This document shows positions 18,284 through 28,130 of a stretch of DNA of 64,000 nt, piece after piece. Origin of the DNA: Thiohalocapsa sp. PB-PSB1. Its GTDB lineage: Bacteria; Pseudomonadota; Gammaproteobacteria; Chromatiales; Chromatiaceae. The stretch covers positions 4,464,001 to 4,528,000 of the forward strand of contig CP050890.1 of NCBI GenBank assembly GCA_016745215.1. The letters are read 5' to 3'. The first letter of the stretch is position 1; every line of letters begins with the position of its first letter. The position numbers and the translations under genes are program-made. Under the pieces are notes generated by a model that did not search any database, was not told the origin of the DNA, and saw only the letters and a list, made by a program, of their open reading frames with translations.

Positions 18284-18870
18284 CATGGTGTTCGACGGTA
18301 TCGCTTATCCCAATCCCGATCAGGTCGCGCTGGGCGGGTTGCACCCTCGGCGCCATCGCCCGCATACGCCGCGGCTACCTGGAGCCGCAGCAAACCCCGA
18401 TGCGCTCCAACGGCAAGCCATCTATCGATATCTCCATCACCAACCGGATTCCCACCAACCGGGCGTCAGCCCCTGCACCACGTCTTTTTTCCGATGCTAC
18501 CGCGCCTGGTTGGGGTTGGCCATTCGCGCGCGCCTGCTAGCTCACCATCGGCTTGCTGTTCGCGCTGCCAGCGCTTTCGGTGATGGGCTTCGACCAGATC
18601 AAGCAGCTGTTTTCGCGGACTCCCCAAATGATCCGGTTGCCGCCACTTCACCCATAAACTACACTCAAATATGGAGGTCACATCTACTTTTCGTGTCCGT
18701 ACGGTGCGTCATGGGTATACCATGGCAAACGAGCTCAGACCCTGGATGCGGTTAGAGGCGTGACCATTTAGCCAAGCATCGGCCATATCCGACATACTGT
18801 CGGCGGGGGCCTGCAACAGCAGGCAGTCCAACAGCCGCAATGCGGCATCGCTGTACACAGGAGTCAAACC
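18284..18870. other. decayed stretch with a family C remnant at 18304-18352
   Basis: CCCAATCCCGATCAGGTCG followed by CGCTGGGCGGGTTGCACC matches one arm of family C (reverse of copy C2). The remainder carries only short protein-like fragments in different frames (for example GLLFALPALSVMGFDQIKQL near 18550-18610) that I cannot assign. AGGAG near the right end serves the next gene. Confidence 0.45.
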
Positions 18871-19104
18871 TTGGAAATCAACTTAGCGGATGTTGTCATC
18901 CATATCGACGAAACCCTCGAGGCGGCCCGCCGCCAAGAGATCGAGAACATGCTGCGGGAGATCGACGGCGTGGTGAGCGTCCGCAACCCAGACGATCGTC
19001 CACACCTAACGCTGGTCGAATATAACCCGGCACGGACCGACAGCCAGGCCCTGCTCACGACCGTAACTGCAGCCGGGGTGCATGCAGAGCTGATCGGCCT
19101 CTGA
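18871..19104 (+). CDS. small HMA-fold-like protein without the metal-binding CxxC
   Basis: The 77-residue protein starts with TTG, with AGGAG upstream. The sequence (VVIHIDETLEAARRQEIENM, GVVSVRNP, HLTLVEYNP, VTAAGVHAEL) follows the beta-alpha-beta-beta-alpha-beta pattern of heavy-metal-associated domains. The loop that normally holds MxCxxC reads DETLEAAR, so it should not bind copper in the usual way. No operon partner survives next to it. Confidence 0.6.
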   Translation: MEINLADVVIHIDETLEAARRQEIENMLREIDGVVSVRNPDDRPHLTLVEYNPARTDSQALLTTVTAAGVHAELIGL

Positions 19105-19980
19105 TCGATCCGAAAAGCCCGGCTGTCCGCACCCCGCGGGCTCGCCGGGCAGACTCCGGGGCGCTCGACGGATACATGCCAAGATGGTCGGCATCGGGGT
19201 ATCCACGGGCCGATAGCCCTAGGTTGTAATAGCCGACCAGCATGCGCTGAAAGATCCGATGCGCCGCCGCGCTACGGCCTCGATCGGACACACGACATAT
19301 GTTCGATTAACTGCCTCGAGTTGCTGAACTCGAGAGTACCGAGTTCTCTAGCAATCTGGCAGCAATCTGTTCCTCGAGGCAGTCCCATCCGTGCAAGTGA
19401 AAATACGGTCGTGGCAGGGTTGCTGCTGCCGATGTCCGTTATACCGATAAACCAATGGGTAGACATTCTGGAAGGATCTATAGTCCTCTCACGTGACATC
19501 AAAGCTGCCCCTTTCGTTTAGGGCCAGCACTCGCGCACCAAAAACAAAAGGGCATATCTGGTTATCATGTTGAGTGACTCTAGTCGCATCTTCCTGGCCA
19601 AGATTCGCATAACCCATTGATCTAAATGGCTTAAGCACCAATCCAGAATTTCACGTGAATGGCTACAGCGAGCACTGGTGTCTAAGTAATTTATTGATTT
19701 TAAAGTGTAAAGTAGGGCTGAACCGGTGCATGGCCAATTATCGCCTTGTTCAGCATGATGTTGCAAGCGACAAAGTGCATTTGCATGGCTACAAAATGCA
19801 AAATTAAAAACAAATAAAAGTTTTTTATATCAGTTTTTTATAGCAAGAAATGGTCAAAATTGCCAAGGAAAACCGGTTTACAAACTGGCTACCTGGCTAC
19901 CCATGGGCGCTATCAATGCCGTGTGCCTCTGGTCCGCGGTCATTGGTTGTGTGCTGTTGGTCATGATCAACCTTTGGAGC
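19105..19980. other. gene-poor stretch, AT-rich at 19540-19860
   Basis: No frame here resembles a known family with confidence. A minus-strand frame (19055-19291) has a protein-like stretch (RIFQRMLVGYYNLGLSARGY), and a short plus-strand frame at about 19729-19806 encodes MANYRLVQHDVASDKVHLHG, possibly a gene tail. The segment 19780-19860 is markedly AT-rich compared with its surroundings. Confidence 0.4.
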
Positions 19981-20280
19981 GGGATTCGCAATCGAATCCG
20001 CGGGTCATCCTCGCGGACGTCGACGACCGCGAGTCCCTGGTCAGGCTCGCCGCGCAGGCCAGGGCCGTCGGCACGACCGTCGGGCCTTATGCAAATACGG
20101 CACCGGGCTCGTCTCGGCCTGTGTCGAGTCCGGGACCCACGATTGCGACTTGACGGGCGAGACCCCTTGGATCCGTTCGTCCATCGATGCCTTCGACGCC
20201 AGGACCCGAGCCAAGAAGGTGCGCATTGTCCACTGCTGTGGCAATGACGCGATCCCGTTCGACATCCCGTCTTTCTCATG
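19981..20280 (+). pseudogene. saccharopine-dehydrogenase-like (trans-acting enoyl reductase type) fragment
   Basis: One frame reads NPRVILADVDDRESLVRLAA and continues QARAVGTTVGPYA; the next frame takes over with CKYGTGLVSACVESGTHDCD, LTGETPWIRSSIDAFDAR and VRIVHCCGNDAIPFDI. These are the middle of the saccharopine dehydrogenase / trans-acting enoyl reductase family (typical YGxxLVxACVExGTxYxDLTGE and RIVHCCGFDSIPSD). A frameshift near 20095 and loss of both ends make it non-functional. Confidence 0.7.
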
Positions 20281-20608
20281 CGGAAGCTGGCCCACCAGGA
20301 CATCGGTAAAGAAATATAGTTTTTCAGGTAAATAATTTCTCGGAATGAGCGGATAGAGGCTCAAGCGACGCCGGCGTTGGTGCGTAATTTCTTCATCACG
20401 CGGATCACTTGGGTGGCATCGTCGAGATAGGTACGGAAGACCAACCCGTTCAAGGTCAGAAATTATCCACACAATCAGCAGATAATATGCGTGGCGGTTG
20501 ACCGCATCGTAACGCATCGAATTTCAGTGGAGAAACGGAGCGGACTGGACATAGACCCGCCGAACCGAGATCATCGACCCCATTTATCGTATTCTTGGGG
20601 TAGAGGTC

Positions 20609-21922
20609 ATGATGTTCAGCCAGATCTTCCAGCGGTTCATGGAACAAAGGCCCGTGCCGGTGATGGTTCAGGCCCTATTGGAACGGGTACTCAGCCCCAG
20701 CAAGCTCGATGCCTGGTTTGCGCGCACGGCGGTGGATCAATAGACCCGGGAGTTGTTGTTCTCGACGATTTTCAATTTGATGAGCGCAGTGGTCTTCAAA
20801 ACCCACCCATCCATAAACGCCGCCTACAAAGAGCAAGGCGAGTCGATCGGGGTTTCGATCACCTCGGTGTACAACAAACTCAACGGCCTGGAAAGTACGA
20901 CCTCGGCGGCGTTGGTTCGAGACACGGCGCGGGAACAGGCCGCGATCGTCGAACAGATGGGCGGACAGTGCGCACCTTGGCTGCCCGGCTATCGGATCAA
21001 AGTCCTCGACGGCAACTGCATCGAGGCCACGGAGCATCGCTTGGAGGTGCTCAGAGAGACCAAGGCCGGAGCCTTGCCGGGAAAATCGCTGGTCGTTTAC
21101 GACCCGTTGTTGGAGATGGCCACGGATGTGTTTCCTTGCGAAGACGGTCACGCCCAAGCGCGCTCGCTGTTCGCAGATGTGTTGCCGACGGTGCGGGAAC
21201 ATGACGTCTGGATCATGGATCGCAACTTCTGCGTGCGCAGCTTTCTGCTCGGGATTGCCGACCGGAAAGGTTATTTCGTTTGTCGCGAACATAAGGGACT
21301 GGCCTTTAGCATGCAGAGTCCGTGGCGAAAGATCGGCAGTACCGAGTCCGGAAAGGTCTACGAGCAGCGCATCGAGCTCGTCGACGACGAAGGCGAAGTC
21401 CAGCGCTATCGTCGCATCAAAGTCTGCCTGAAACAGGCTACGCGCGACGGGGAAACCGAACGCTTGCTGCTGACGAATCTGCCGAAATCGGCGGCCGATG
21501 CCAAGCTCGTCGCCGACATGTACCGCAAGCGCTGGCGTATCGAAACCATGTTCCAAGAGCTCGAGGCGCATCTGCATTCCGAGATCAATACGCTGGGCTA
21601 CCCGAAAGCCGCACTGTTCGGTTTTTGCGTTGCGCTGGTCGCCTACAACGCATTGGCCGTGGTCAAAGCCGCGTTACGCACGATACACGGTGAAGAAACC
21701 ATCGCCAACGACCTTTCCGGCTACTATTTAGCCGGGAATATCGCTCGAACCTATGACGGCATGACGGTTGCCATTCCGGAACAGGAATGGACCGTCTTTC
21801 GAACCATGTCGCTCGCCGAATTCGCGCAGATGTACTTGCAATTGGCCTCCAACGTCAATCTGGCAAAGTTCAAAAAGAGCCGTCGGGGACCGAAAAAACC
21901 ACCGCCGAAGCGAAATCGATAG
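20609..21922 (+). pseudogene. IS4-family transposase with an in-frame amber stop
   Basis: From ATG 20609 (MMFSQIFQRFMEQRPVPVMV) the frame runs 44 codons to TAG at 20741, then continues uninterrupted as TRELLFSTIFNLMSAVVFKT to 21922. The second part contains the IS4 DDE elements: DGNCIEATEHR, VWIMDRNFCVRSF and the YRKRWRIETMFQELEAHL signature. Without the stop the protein would be about 437 residues. ATG 20774 or 20759-region starts could give an N-terminally shortened protein, which is unlikely to work. I could not define the inverted-repeat ends; the right end lies between 21923 and 21987, against the IS1634 remnant. Confidence 0.85.
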
Positions 21923-21987
21923 TCCAACCACCCTCACGTTTCGACAGCGAAATTGCTCAAGGGGAAGACACCGCGTGAGTAGTCACC

Positions 21988-22970
21988 TTGAAAGGGTTGG
22001 TCTATGCGGGCAATACCAAAGACGAAACGACGGTGATCGACAAAGTGCATGAAATCAAGGACAACTACGGTATCGAAAAAGTCGTCTTTGTTGGTGATCG
22101 CGGAATGCTGACACACAGCAACATCGAAGCCCTCAAGGACGAGAAGGACTTGCAGACGATCAGCGCCTTAACCCACGGCGAGATGAAAACCTTGCTCGAC
22201 AAACAGGTCATTGCCCTCGACCTGTTTGATGAGCGCAGCATTTATGAGGTGACTGACCCCGTTGAACCGAGGCGACGTTACTGCCTATGTCGAAACCCGC
22301 AGGCCGCGCAGCGTGAGCACGAAACGCGAGGGCGTCTTCTGCGGCTGACGACGGACGCACTGGCCAAGATCGCCGCGTACAAACGTGCAGCGACCGTCGA
22401 GACCCTCGGGGCACGTGTTGGCAGGGTTCTGGCGAAATACAAGATGGGCAAGTTCATCCAGTGGTCAGTTGAGCCTGACCCCAACCGAGCAAAATCCTCT
22501 GAGCATCGATTGCACTGGTCAATCAAGACGGACAAGATGGCCGAGGAACAACGCTTCGACGGCTGCTATATTATCGCCAGCGACGTCGATCAGCAGGCGA
22601 TGAATACCCTGGAGGTTGTCAACGCGTACAAGCGTTTGACATTTGTTGAGCGCGCCTTTCGCAGCCTCAAGACCGTACAGCTGGAGATCCGTCCCGTTTA
22701 CCACAAGACACGGATGAACGGATTCGCAGCCATGTTTTTCTCTGCATGCTGTCATATTATCTGCAATGGCATATGGAACAGCGCCTGGCACCATTGTTCG
22801 CAGCAGATGAGGAGGGTTCGGAGAGGCGTTGGACCTTCCGAGGTGTGATCGATTGCTTAGCTCAGATCACGTGTAACAGAGTTGCCGTCAATGGTGTCGA
22901 GTTCGATCAGAACAGCACGCCAACACCAGAGCAGGAGGAGATACTGAGTTTATTGCAAGTTTCGATGTAG
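21988..22970 (+). pseudogene. IS1634-family transposase, C-terminal half with frameshift
   Basis: The sequence LKGLVYAGNTKDETTVIDKV, VVFVGDRGMLTHSNI and YKRLTFVERAFRSLKT is the second half of an IS1634-type DDE transposase; the first half is missing, replaced by the end of the IS4 element. At about 22707-22711 the frame shifts: the continuation CMLSYYLQWHMEQRLAPLF to LLQVSM ends at 22970 in another frame. The shift fits a two-base AC duplication (ACAC where family members read TDERIRSH). Confidence 0.85.
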
Positions 22971-23020
22971 CCACCCGCGTGAAATCCTGAATTGCAGTTT
23001 AAATCAATTCAGTCAAGGGG

Positions 23021-23611
23021 TTACGCGAATCTTGACCAGGAAGATGCGTCAAGAGCACGCTGGTGTGCTTCATCGTTGATGTCGAGGCCGACGATTGGAG
23101 CGATGATCTCTACGGGTATCGCATAGTCCGGTGCCGTTTTGTAGTCGGAGAAAAACTCGATCGGGTGCTTCTGAAACAGCCCAAGCGCCTTTAGCTCCTT
23201 TTCAAGGAAATCGACGAAGGGCGACATTTCCCGTTGCTCGTCGTCAATGTACTGCTCGTAGACCTCGCGATCATCAAGCGACTTACGTTCTGTTGCGATC
23301 CAGTCCTTGTCAGAGAAGTAGGTATCGCGCATATAGGGATGGCGCTGGTGCACATTCTCTGTAACCGCCTCAATTTCCTGCTTAGTCTCGTTCAGTGCAG
23401 CATTCCTTTCTTGTAGGCTCTTTTCCGCCAGGATCAGGAAGGCCAGCGGTGCCAAGTCCAGGATGGCCTCTTCGAGCAAGCCGTAGTGCAACTGCATGAC
23501 GGTGAGCGCCGTCCGAGCCGGACCCGCGATGTCGGTTTTCAGCTCCACGCGGTTCAGGAGACGCTTGATGTCTTCTGTTGACGGCGGCTTCATAAGACAG
23601 GGCAAACGCAT
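23021..23611 (-). pseudogene. C-terminal part of an XRE-type regulator split by ISAs1
   Basis: The frame encodes 196 residues, but the first eight (MRLPCLMK) come from the ISAs1 end and its target duplication. The native part begins PPSTEDIKRLLNRVELKTDI and is helical and charged, ending LDINDEAHQRALDASSWSRF. Joined to the HTH piece at 24886-25091 it forms one 260-residue frame (QEDLMKPPSTED). I recognise no domain in this half; a glutamate-rich helical stretch (LQERNAALNETKQEIEAV) suggests coiled-coil or dimerisation. Confidence 0.8.
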
Positions 23612-24875
23612 CTAAAAATATTTAGAAAACAATGTGTTATGATGGCGAAAATTGAAGATCATATGATTTAATAGAGGGTTATTAAAATGGGAATGATCAG
23701 ACCTATAAATGAAGAGGAAAAAGACACGACAATCGCCGGTCATTTTTCCGATCTGAACGACCCCCGTATCGACAGGACAAAAAGGCATAAGCTGGCTGAT
23801 ATCATAACGATAGCGATTTGTTCGACGTTATGTATGGGAGAGAGCTGGGATGCGATGGAGGAGTTTGGTCAAACCCATGAACAGTGGTTGCGGAAGTTTT
23901 TGGAATTGCCCAATGGGATTCCCTCGCATGACACGTTCAATCGTGTATTTGCCCGTATTGACCCCGATCAATTCCGAACCTGTTTCATCTCCTGGGTGAA
24001 GTCGATAGAGCCGAAGTTTGATGGGGATATTATACCGATCGATGGGAAAACGGTGCGCAGATCTCATGATAGAGCTAATGGAAATAAGGCAATTCACATG
24101 GTGAGTGCGTGGGCTTGTCACTCATCGCTCGTATTGGGTCAACTCAAGACCGAAGAAAAATCAAATGAAATTACAGCGATACCGAAATTGTTGGATTTAC
24201 TGGAGATCAAAGGCTGTGTAGTCAGTATCGACGCGATGGGATGCCAAAAGAAGATTGCGGAGAAAATTGTTGAAAAACAAGCAGATTGGGTATTTTCATT
24301 GAAAGGCAACCAGAGCACTTTTCATCAAGATGTCATCGCTTGGTTCGAATCGGTCGATCTCGACCAATGCTGCCGGGATGCGAGTGTTTTTCTTGAAACG
24401 AAAGAGAAAAACCATGGTCGCCTGGAGACGCGTCGGTATTATTATTTCACTGATCATTCCTTAGGGCATTACGCCGAACAATGGAAAGGTTTCCGGGGTA
24501 TCGGGATGGTAGAGTCGATTCGAGATGATGGAAAAAAAGTGACCACGGACCGGCGCTATTTTATTGCTAGCCTGTCAGGCGATGTTAAACGATTTGCCCA
24601 AGCGGTTCGCTCTCATTGGGGAATTGAGAATTCACTGCATTGGGTTTTGGATGTGTCCTTTTCCGAAGATGCCAATCGAACGCGAAAAGGTCATGCACCT
24701 GAAAACTATGCCATCCTACGACATATTGCACTCAATATTCTCAGGAAAGATACGACCTCAAAGAAAAGCATTAAATTAAAGCGACTCCGTGCCGGCTGGG
24801 ATACGGATTATCTTGAGCAGTTACTTGATGTCCTACAAGCGGCCTAAAATGGGAAATTTAGATGCGTTTGCCCTG
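23598..24875 (+). mobile_element. complete ISAs1-family insertion sequence
   Basis: The element has 1278 bp. The ends are perfect inverted repeats CAGGGCAAACGCATCTAAA, and the direct repeat CTTCATAAGA flanks it at 23588-23597 and 24876-24885. One intact transposase gene lies inside. The perfect ends, intact gene and exact duplication point to a recent insertion. It interrupts the XRE-type gene on the minus strand. Confidence 0.95.
23687..24847 (+). CDS. ISAs1-family DDE transposase
   Basis: The 386-residue protein moves the surrounding insertion sequence. The family pattern is complete: N-terminal HFSDLNDPRIDRTKRHKLAD, first Asp in IIPIDGKTVRRSHD, second Asp in CVVSIDAMGCQKKIA with DWVFSLKGNQ, and the Glu motif RSHWGIENSLHWVLDVSF. 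Length is normal. The gene fills the element, and the start ATG follows a TTATTAAA-rich leader. It is lower in GC than neighbouring genes, consistent with acquisition. Confidence 0.96.
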   Translation: MGMIRPINEEEKDTTIAGHFSDLNDPRIDRTKRHKLADIITIAICSTLCMGESWDAMEEFGQTHEQWLRKFLELPNGIPSHDTFNRVFARIDPDQFRTCFISWVKSIEPKFDGDIIPIDGKTVRRSHDRANGNKAIHMVSAWACHSSLVLGQLKTEEKSNEITAIPKLLDLLEIKGCVVSIDAMGCQKKIAEKIVEKQADWVFSLKGNQSTFHQDVIAWFESVDLDQCCRDASVFLETKEKNHGRLETRRYYYFTDHSLGHYAEQWKGFRGIGMVESIRDDGKKVTTDRRYFIASLSGDVKRFAQAVRSHWGIENSLHWVLDVSFSEDANRTRKGHAPENYAILRHIALNILRKDTTSKKSIKLKRLRAGWDTDYLEQLLDVLQAA

Positions 24876-25091
24876 CTTCATAAGATCCTCCTGCCGGACC
24901 TGCAGAGCCTCGGTCAGTTTGTTCAGGCTCGTTGCGTTGGGGGTCTGTCGATCGCCCTTGCTCTCATACCTTTGGATCGTTTTCCTGCCGAGCTTCGACT
25001 TCTCAGCCAAGTCTTCCTGGGTCATACCGAGTTTCTCGCGGTAGTACCTCACGGCCTCGGGGTTCACTTCACGGCCCTTGCTCGTTGTCAT
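24858..25091 (-). pseudogene. N-terminal HTH part of an XRE-type regulator split by ISAs1
   Basis: From ATG 25091 (GGAGACGC upstream) the frame encodes a Cro/C1-type helix-turn-helix: NPEAVRYYREKLGMTQEDLA, EKSKLGRKTIQRYESKG, then LNKLTEALQVRQEDLMK. After Lys72 the insertion sequence takes over (QGKRI, stop). A truncated DNA-binding protein could still be made. Its other half is at 23021-23587. The leader (25092-25170) is AT-rich and likely held promoter and operator. Confidence 0.85.
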
Positions 25092-25461
25092 ATCAGCGTC
25101 TCCACGGTTGTGTCTCCATGTGCAAAATATGGCGCGTAATTTTAATTTTTCCACATCGCCTGTGGCGTCATGTTCAACAATCCGACCTACAAAGGCCATC
25201 AAAGAGCGCCATGATGCGTCAGCTAGGCGACGCGATCTTCGGACGCTCATACGGCCACGGCGACCCAAACCGCCCCAAGTCGACGCATGTCGGCGTCATA
25301 CGACAACGAACCCTCCAAACTCAGAGGCGGTCGGCGCCCATCGAGAGCTTCCGAATAGTGTTGTCAGCCGCCACGATTCTTCCGGCGCCGACGGCCAGGT
25401 TGCCACGATCAAGCGCTTGGAGCGTCACCGGTTTCAGGCAGGAAGAGTAAAAGGGGCCAGG

Positions 25462-25660
25462 TTCGAATGGCGCTAACTTAAGCAGGCCTGAGCTATGACT
25501 CAATGACTTGGATCGACTGCAAAGCATGGATTCTCGCCGTCGCGCCGCGAAGTCAAACGGTTTCTACCGGTCGGACGACCTGAAATCGTCCTGTCTGGCG
25601 GCGAGCCGATTCGCTAAGCTACTGTTTTTAATGGTTATCTGCTTTAGTTAGCGCCATTCG
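25462..25660 (+). mobile_element. miniature inverted-repeat element (about 200 bp), family D
   Basis: The left end CGAATGGCGCTAACTTAAGCA minus its last base (25464 on) and the right end TGCTTTAGTTAGCGCCATTC are inverted repeats with one mismatch. GGCCAGG flanks both sides (25456-25462 and 25661-25667), a plausible target duplication. There is no coding content. GGCGCTAACT-type ends occur in IS4-group elements, so it may be a deletion derivative. Confidence 0.65.
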
Positions 25661-26200
25661 GGCCAGGCTCGATCACGAACAGCCGCAGGCATCGTTTCTG
25701 ACCCAACAAGCGCCTCGGCCCGACCGCACGTTGCCCGCGCCGTCGCTTCGCTTCCGGCGCAGCAACTGGCGGCGGGCCTGGCTTGACGTTATCGCGCAAA
25801 GCAAAGCTCGGTGCCTCTTGTCGGGCGAAAGAGCCCGTAGAATATACAAGGTCGGGATGAGGAACGAATCCCAACATCATCGCCGTTCCCCAAAGTCTTT
25901 TGCGACCTCATCCACACAGCCCCATTCGGCCGTCACCCATGCTGAAGATCCCGGTGAAAGGATGAAAACCTCCAATCGATAGCGCGTTGGACATGACCAT
26001 GCTCGAGCGTATAGTCATGCACAGAGTCGACATGCCGCTGTCGATCCAAATCATCCCGGATCAGATGCTCCTAAAATCGCCTTTGCCAGATGACCCGCTC
26101 GCCCTTTTTGCACCGGCTTTCGCGAATCCGCTCGCCGCTGGGTACCCGACGCGAGATCGAGAGCCACCGGCACCTGCCGGGCAAGGACTTCATCGCAGGA
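25661..26200. other. stretch without an assignable gene
   Basis: A minus-strand frame (25644-25880) and a plus-strand frame (25987-26355) exist but match nothing I know. The right part leads into a group II intron remnant. It reads as decayed mobile DNA. Confidence 0.35.
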
Positions 26201-26437
26201 CTGAATCGACGGCTGATCGGTCACGACAACGACGACAGATTGCGCGGCAACCTGTCCGACCTGTGGCGGTTTCATACCGCGGTCGTCGTCGCTGCATTAC
26301 AATGGCCGAACAGACGCGGCGGCAAGCGCCGGAGCCACACGTGGGACGCGTTTAAGCGCGCCTGCAAGCGGCTCGGCGTTGCCCGCCCCCGCCTCATTAC
26401 GCCCCGCAGCGCGCAACGGGATCTGGTGTTGGCATGA
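26201..26437 (+). pseudogene. group II intron reverse transcriptase/maturase, C-terminal remnant 1
   Basis: The frame encodes LNRRLIGHDNDDRLRGNLSD, LWRFHTAVVVAALQWPNRRG and GKRRSHTWDAFKRACKRLGV then ARPR. This is the thumb/maturase end of bacterial group II intron proteins (compare GHYNYYG and WLNRRSxxRSxTW). Everything upstream (the polymerase domains) is missing. The domain V-like RNA follows at 26473. Confidence 0.75.
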
Positions 26438-26472
26438 CTTCCACGCTCGCTTGATGAGCGAGTACAACCGAG

Positions 26473-26507
26473 GAACCGGATGCGGGAAAACTGCGCGTCC
26501 GGGACTG
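26473..26507 (+). ncRNA. group II intron domain V-like hairpin, remnant 1
   Basis: GAACCGGATGCGGGAAAACT followed by GCGCGTCCGG has the domain V form: a ~34-base hairpin with a GGGAAAACT-type loop region and bulge. It sits the right distance after the maturase tail and is nearly identical to 54549-54583. Without the 5' domains it cannot splice. Confidence 0.65.
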
Positions 26508-26509
26508 TG

Positions 26510-26916
26510 GCGAGGGCCGCGGGTAACCGGAGTCCCTACGCCGGAGCCATGCGGCCTCGATGAACATGTGGTTCTCTCTGCGAAGGTGAATCCCGAATAG
26601 CATCCTGACAGGCTCTGACCAAAGCCAGCAGTCAACCCCACCCGAACCCACACGCAAGTCCGAGCGCGCCTTGGCAACGCATCGACGGACGTTTATAGTT
26701 CGGCTTCGTCGGAGAGCTGAACGCGCGCTTCATAGCGCATGGTTGCCTGACGCGCGATGTCGGCCAAAATCGCTCGGACAACGTTGAATTCTCATCCCGT
26801 GCAGCAAATTCTCGAATGCAACTTCGAAAAACAGCAGCGCGGTTCATGCGACTCCTGCGTCGCTGTTTGTTCACCATCCGTACGGCTAAAGCTGCCGGAT
26901 CGACGGGGAGGCCCGC
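26510..26916. other. region ahead of gcvT
   Basis: The left end is the 3' end of the group II intron remnant. On the minus strand a short tail-like frame (VVRAILADIARQATMRYEAR to SDEAEL, stop at about 26697) may be the end of a lost gene. I see no glycine riboswitch-like structure. Confidence 0.35.
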
Positions 26917-28020
26917 ATGGGTTCCAGAACACCGCTGTTTGCCGAGCACCAACGACTCGGCGCCAAAATCGTTGCCTTTGGCGGTTGGGATATGCCGCTA
27001 CATTATGGATCTCAGATCGAAGAGCATCATGCGGTACGCCGAGAGGTGGGTATGTTCGATGTCTCGCACATGCAGCCGGTGGACATCACTGGCAATGATG
27101 CGAAGGCTTTTCTGCAATACCTGCTGGCCAATGACGTGGCCAAACTCAAGACGCCAGGTAAAGCCCTCTATAGCTGCATGCTGAACCAACGCGGCGGCGT
27201 CGTAGATGACCTGATCTGCTATTTCCTGGAGCCTGATCGCTACCGTCAAGTTGTGAATGCGGCCACTGCGGATAAAGATATCGCATGGATGCAGCAGCAA
27301 TGCGGCGGCTTTAACGTTAATATCGATCGTCGCGACGATCTGGCGATGATTGCAGTACAGGGTCCAGCAGCCCGCGCCAGGGTCGAACCTCTGCTGCCCG
27401 AGGCTCTGCGCGGCCCGGCCAGGGAACTCAAGCCCTTCTTCGCGGCCGAACGTGGAGACTGGCTGGTGGGCCGCACTGGTTATACCGGCGAGGACGGCTT
27501 TGAGATTCTCTTGCCGGCTGAGCGCGTGGTCGCCCTTTGGCAACAATTGCTCGATGCTGGTGTCGTGCCCTGTGGTCTTGGCGCCCGCGACACGCTGCGT
27601 CTGGAAGCCGGTATGAATCTGTATGGCCAGGATATGGACGATGATATCGGACCGCTAGAGAGCGGTCTGGGCTGGACGGTCGCCTGGGAGCCGGTTGAAC
27701 GTGCTTTCATCGGTCGCGAAGCGCTGGAGGCGAAGCGCATGTCGCCGAATCTGCAAAAATTCGTCGGTCTGTTGCTGACCGGACGCGGCATACTACGCGC
27801 TCATCAACGGGTGATTTTGGATGGCAAGCCCGCTGGTGAAATCACCTCAGGCGGATTCTCACCGACCTTGGAACGTTCCATCGCACTGGCTCGCATGCAT
27901 GCCAGTCGTGATCCTGAGACCTTGGATCATTGCGAGGTGGAGATCCGCGGCAAGCCGGTGGCTGCACGCATCTTAAAGCCGCCGTTCGTACGGAACGGTA
28001 AGGCGCAGATCGCCATTTAA
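26917..28020 (+). CDS. gcvT: aminomethyltransferase (glycine cleavage T protein)
   Basis: T protein moves the methylene of glycine from the lipoyl arm of H protein to tetrahydrofolate, releasing ammonia. The 367-residue protein is normal in length: TPLFAEHQRLGAKIVAFGGW, MFDVSHM, then the folate-site Asp in NDVAKLKTPGKALYSCML, GRTGYTGEDGFEI and the C-terminal OB-like domain (GEITSGGFSPTLERSIALA). It heads the gcv gene set; gcvH follows after about 670 bp, which is an unusually wide gap filled by a pseudogene and repeats. The start is preceded by GGGGAGG. Confidence 0.97.
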   Translation: MGSRTPLFAEHQRLGAKIVAFGGWDMPLHYGSQIEEHHAVRREVGMFDVSHMQPVDITGNDAKAFLQYLLANDVAKLKTPGKALYSCMLNQRGGVVDDLICYFLEPDRYRQVVNAATADKDIAWMQQQCGGFNVNIDRRDDLAMIAVQGPAARARVEPLLPEALRGPARELKPFFAAERGDWLVGRTGYTGEDGFEILLPAERVVALWQQLLDAGVVPCGLGARDTLRLEAGMNLYGQDMDDDIGPLESGLGWTVAWEPVERAFIGREALEAKRMSPNLQKFVGLLLTGRGILRAHQRVILDGKPAGEITSGGFSPTLERSIALARMHASRDPETLDHCEVEIRGKPVAARILKPPFVRNGKAQIAI

Positions 28021-28130
28021 TCCCTTCGTAGCGGTTCATGAATAACCGATACAATGCTATCCAGACAGCGGCGGAGTGCAATCGGGGTTGGGGTCGCTAT
28101 CGGAATCGGAATCGAGAGAGAAAACGCCCT

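Noticed and set aside
18285..18755. 156-residue frame after the array
   Set aside because: It begins in a family C remnant, has Arg/Pro/Ala-biased random composition and no recognisable motif.
20463..20471. Perfect DnaA box TTATCCACA
   Set aside because: It stands alone; there is no cluster of boxes, no AT-rich unwinding region and no dnaA/dnaN nearby, so it is not an origin.
26600..26916. Glycine riboswitch ahead of gcvT
   Set aside because: I looked for the paired aptamer core and found no matching helices or conserved loops.
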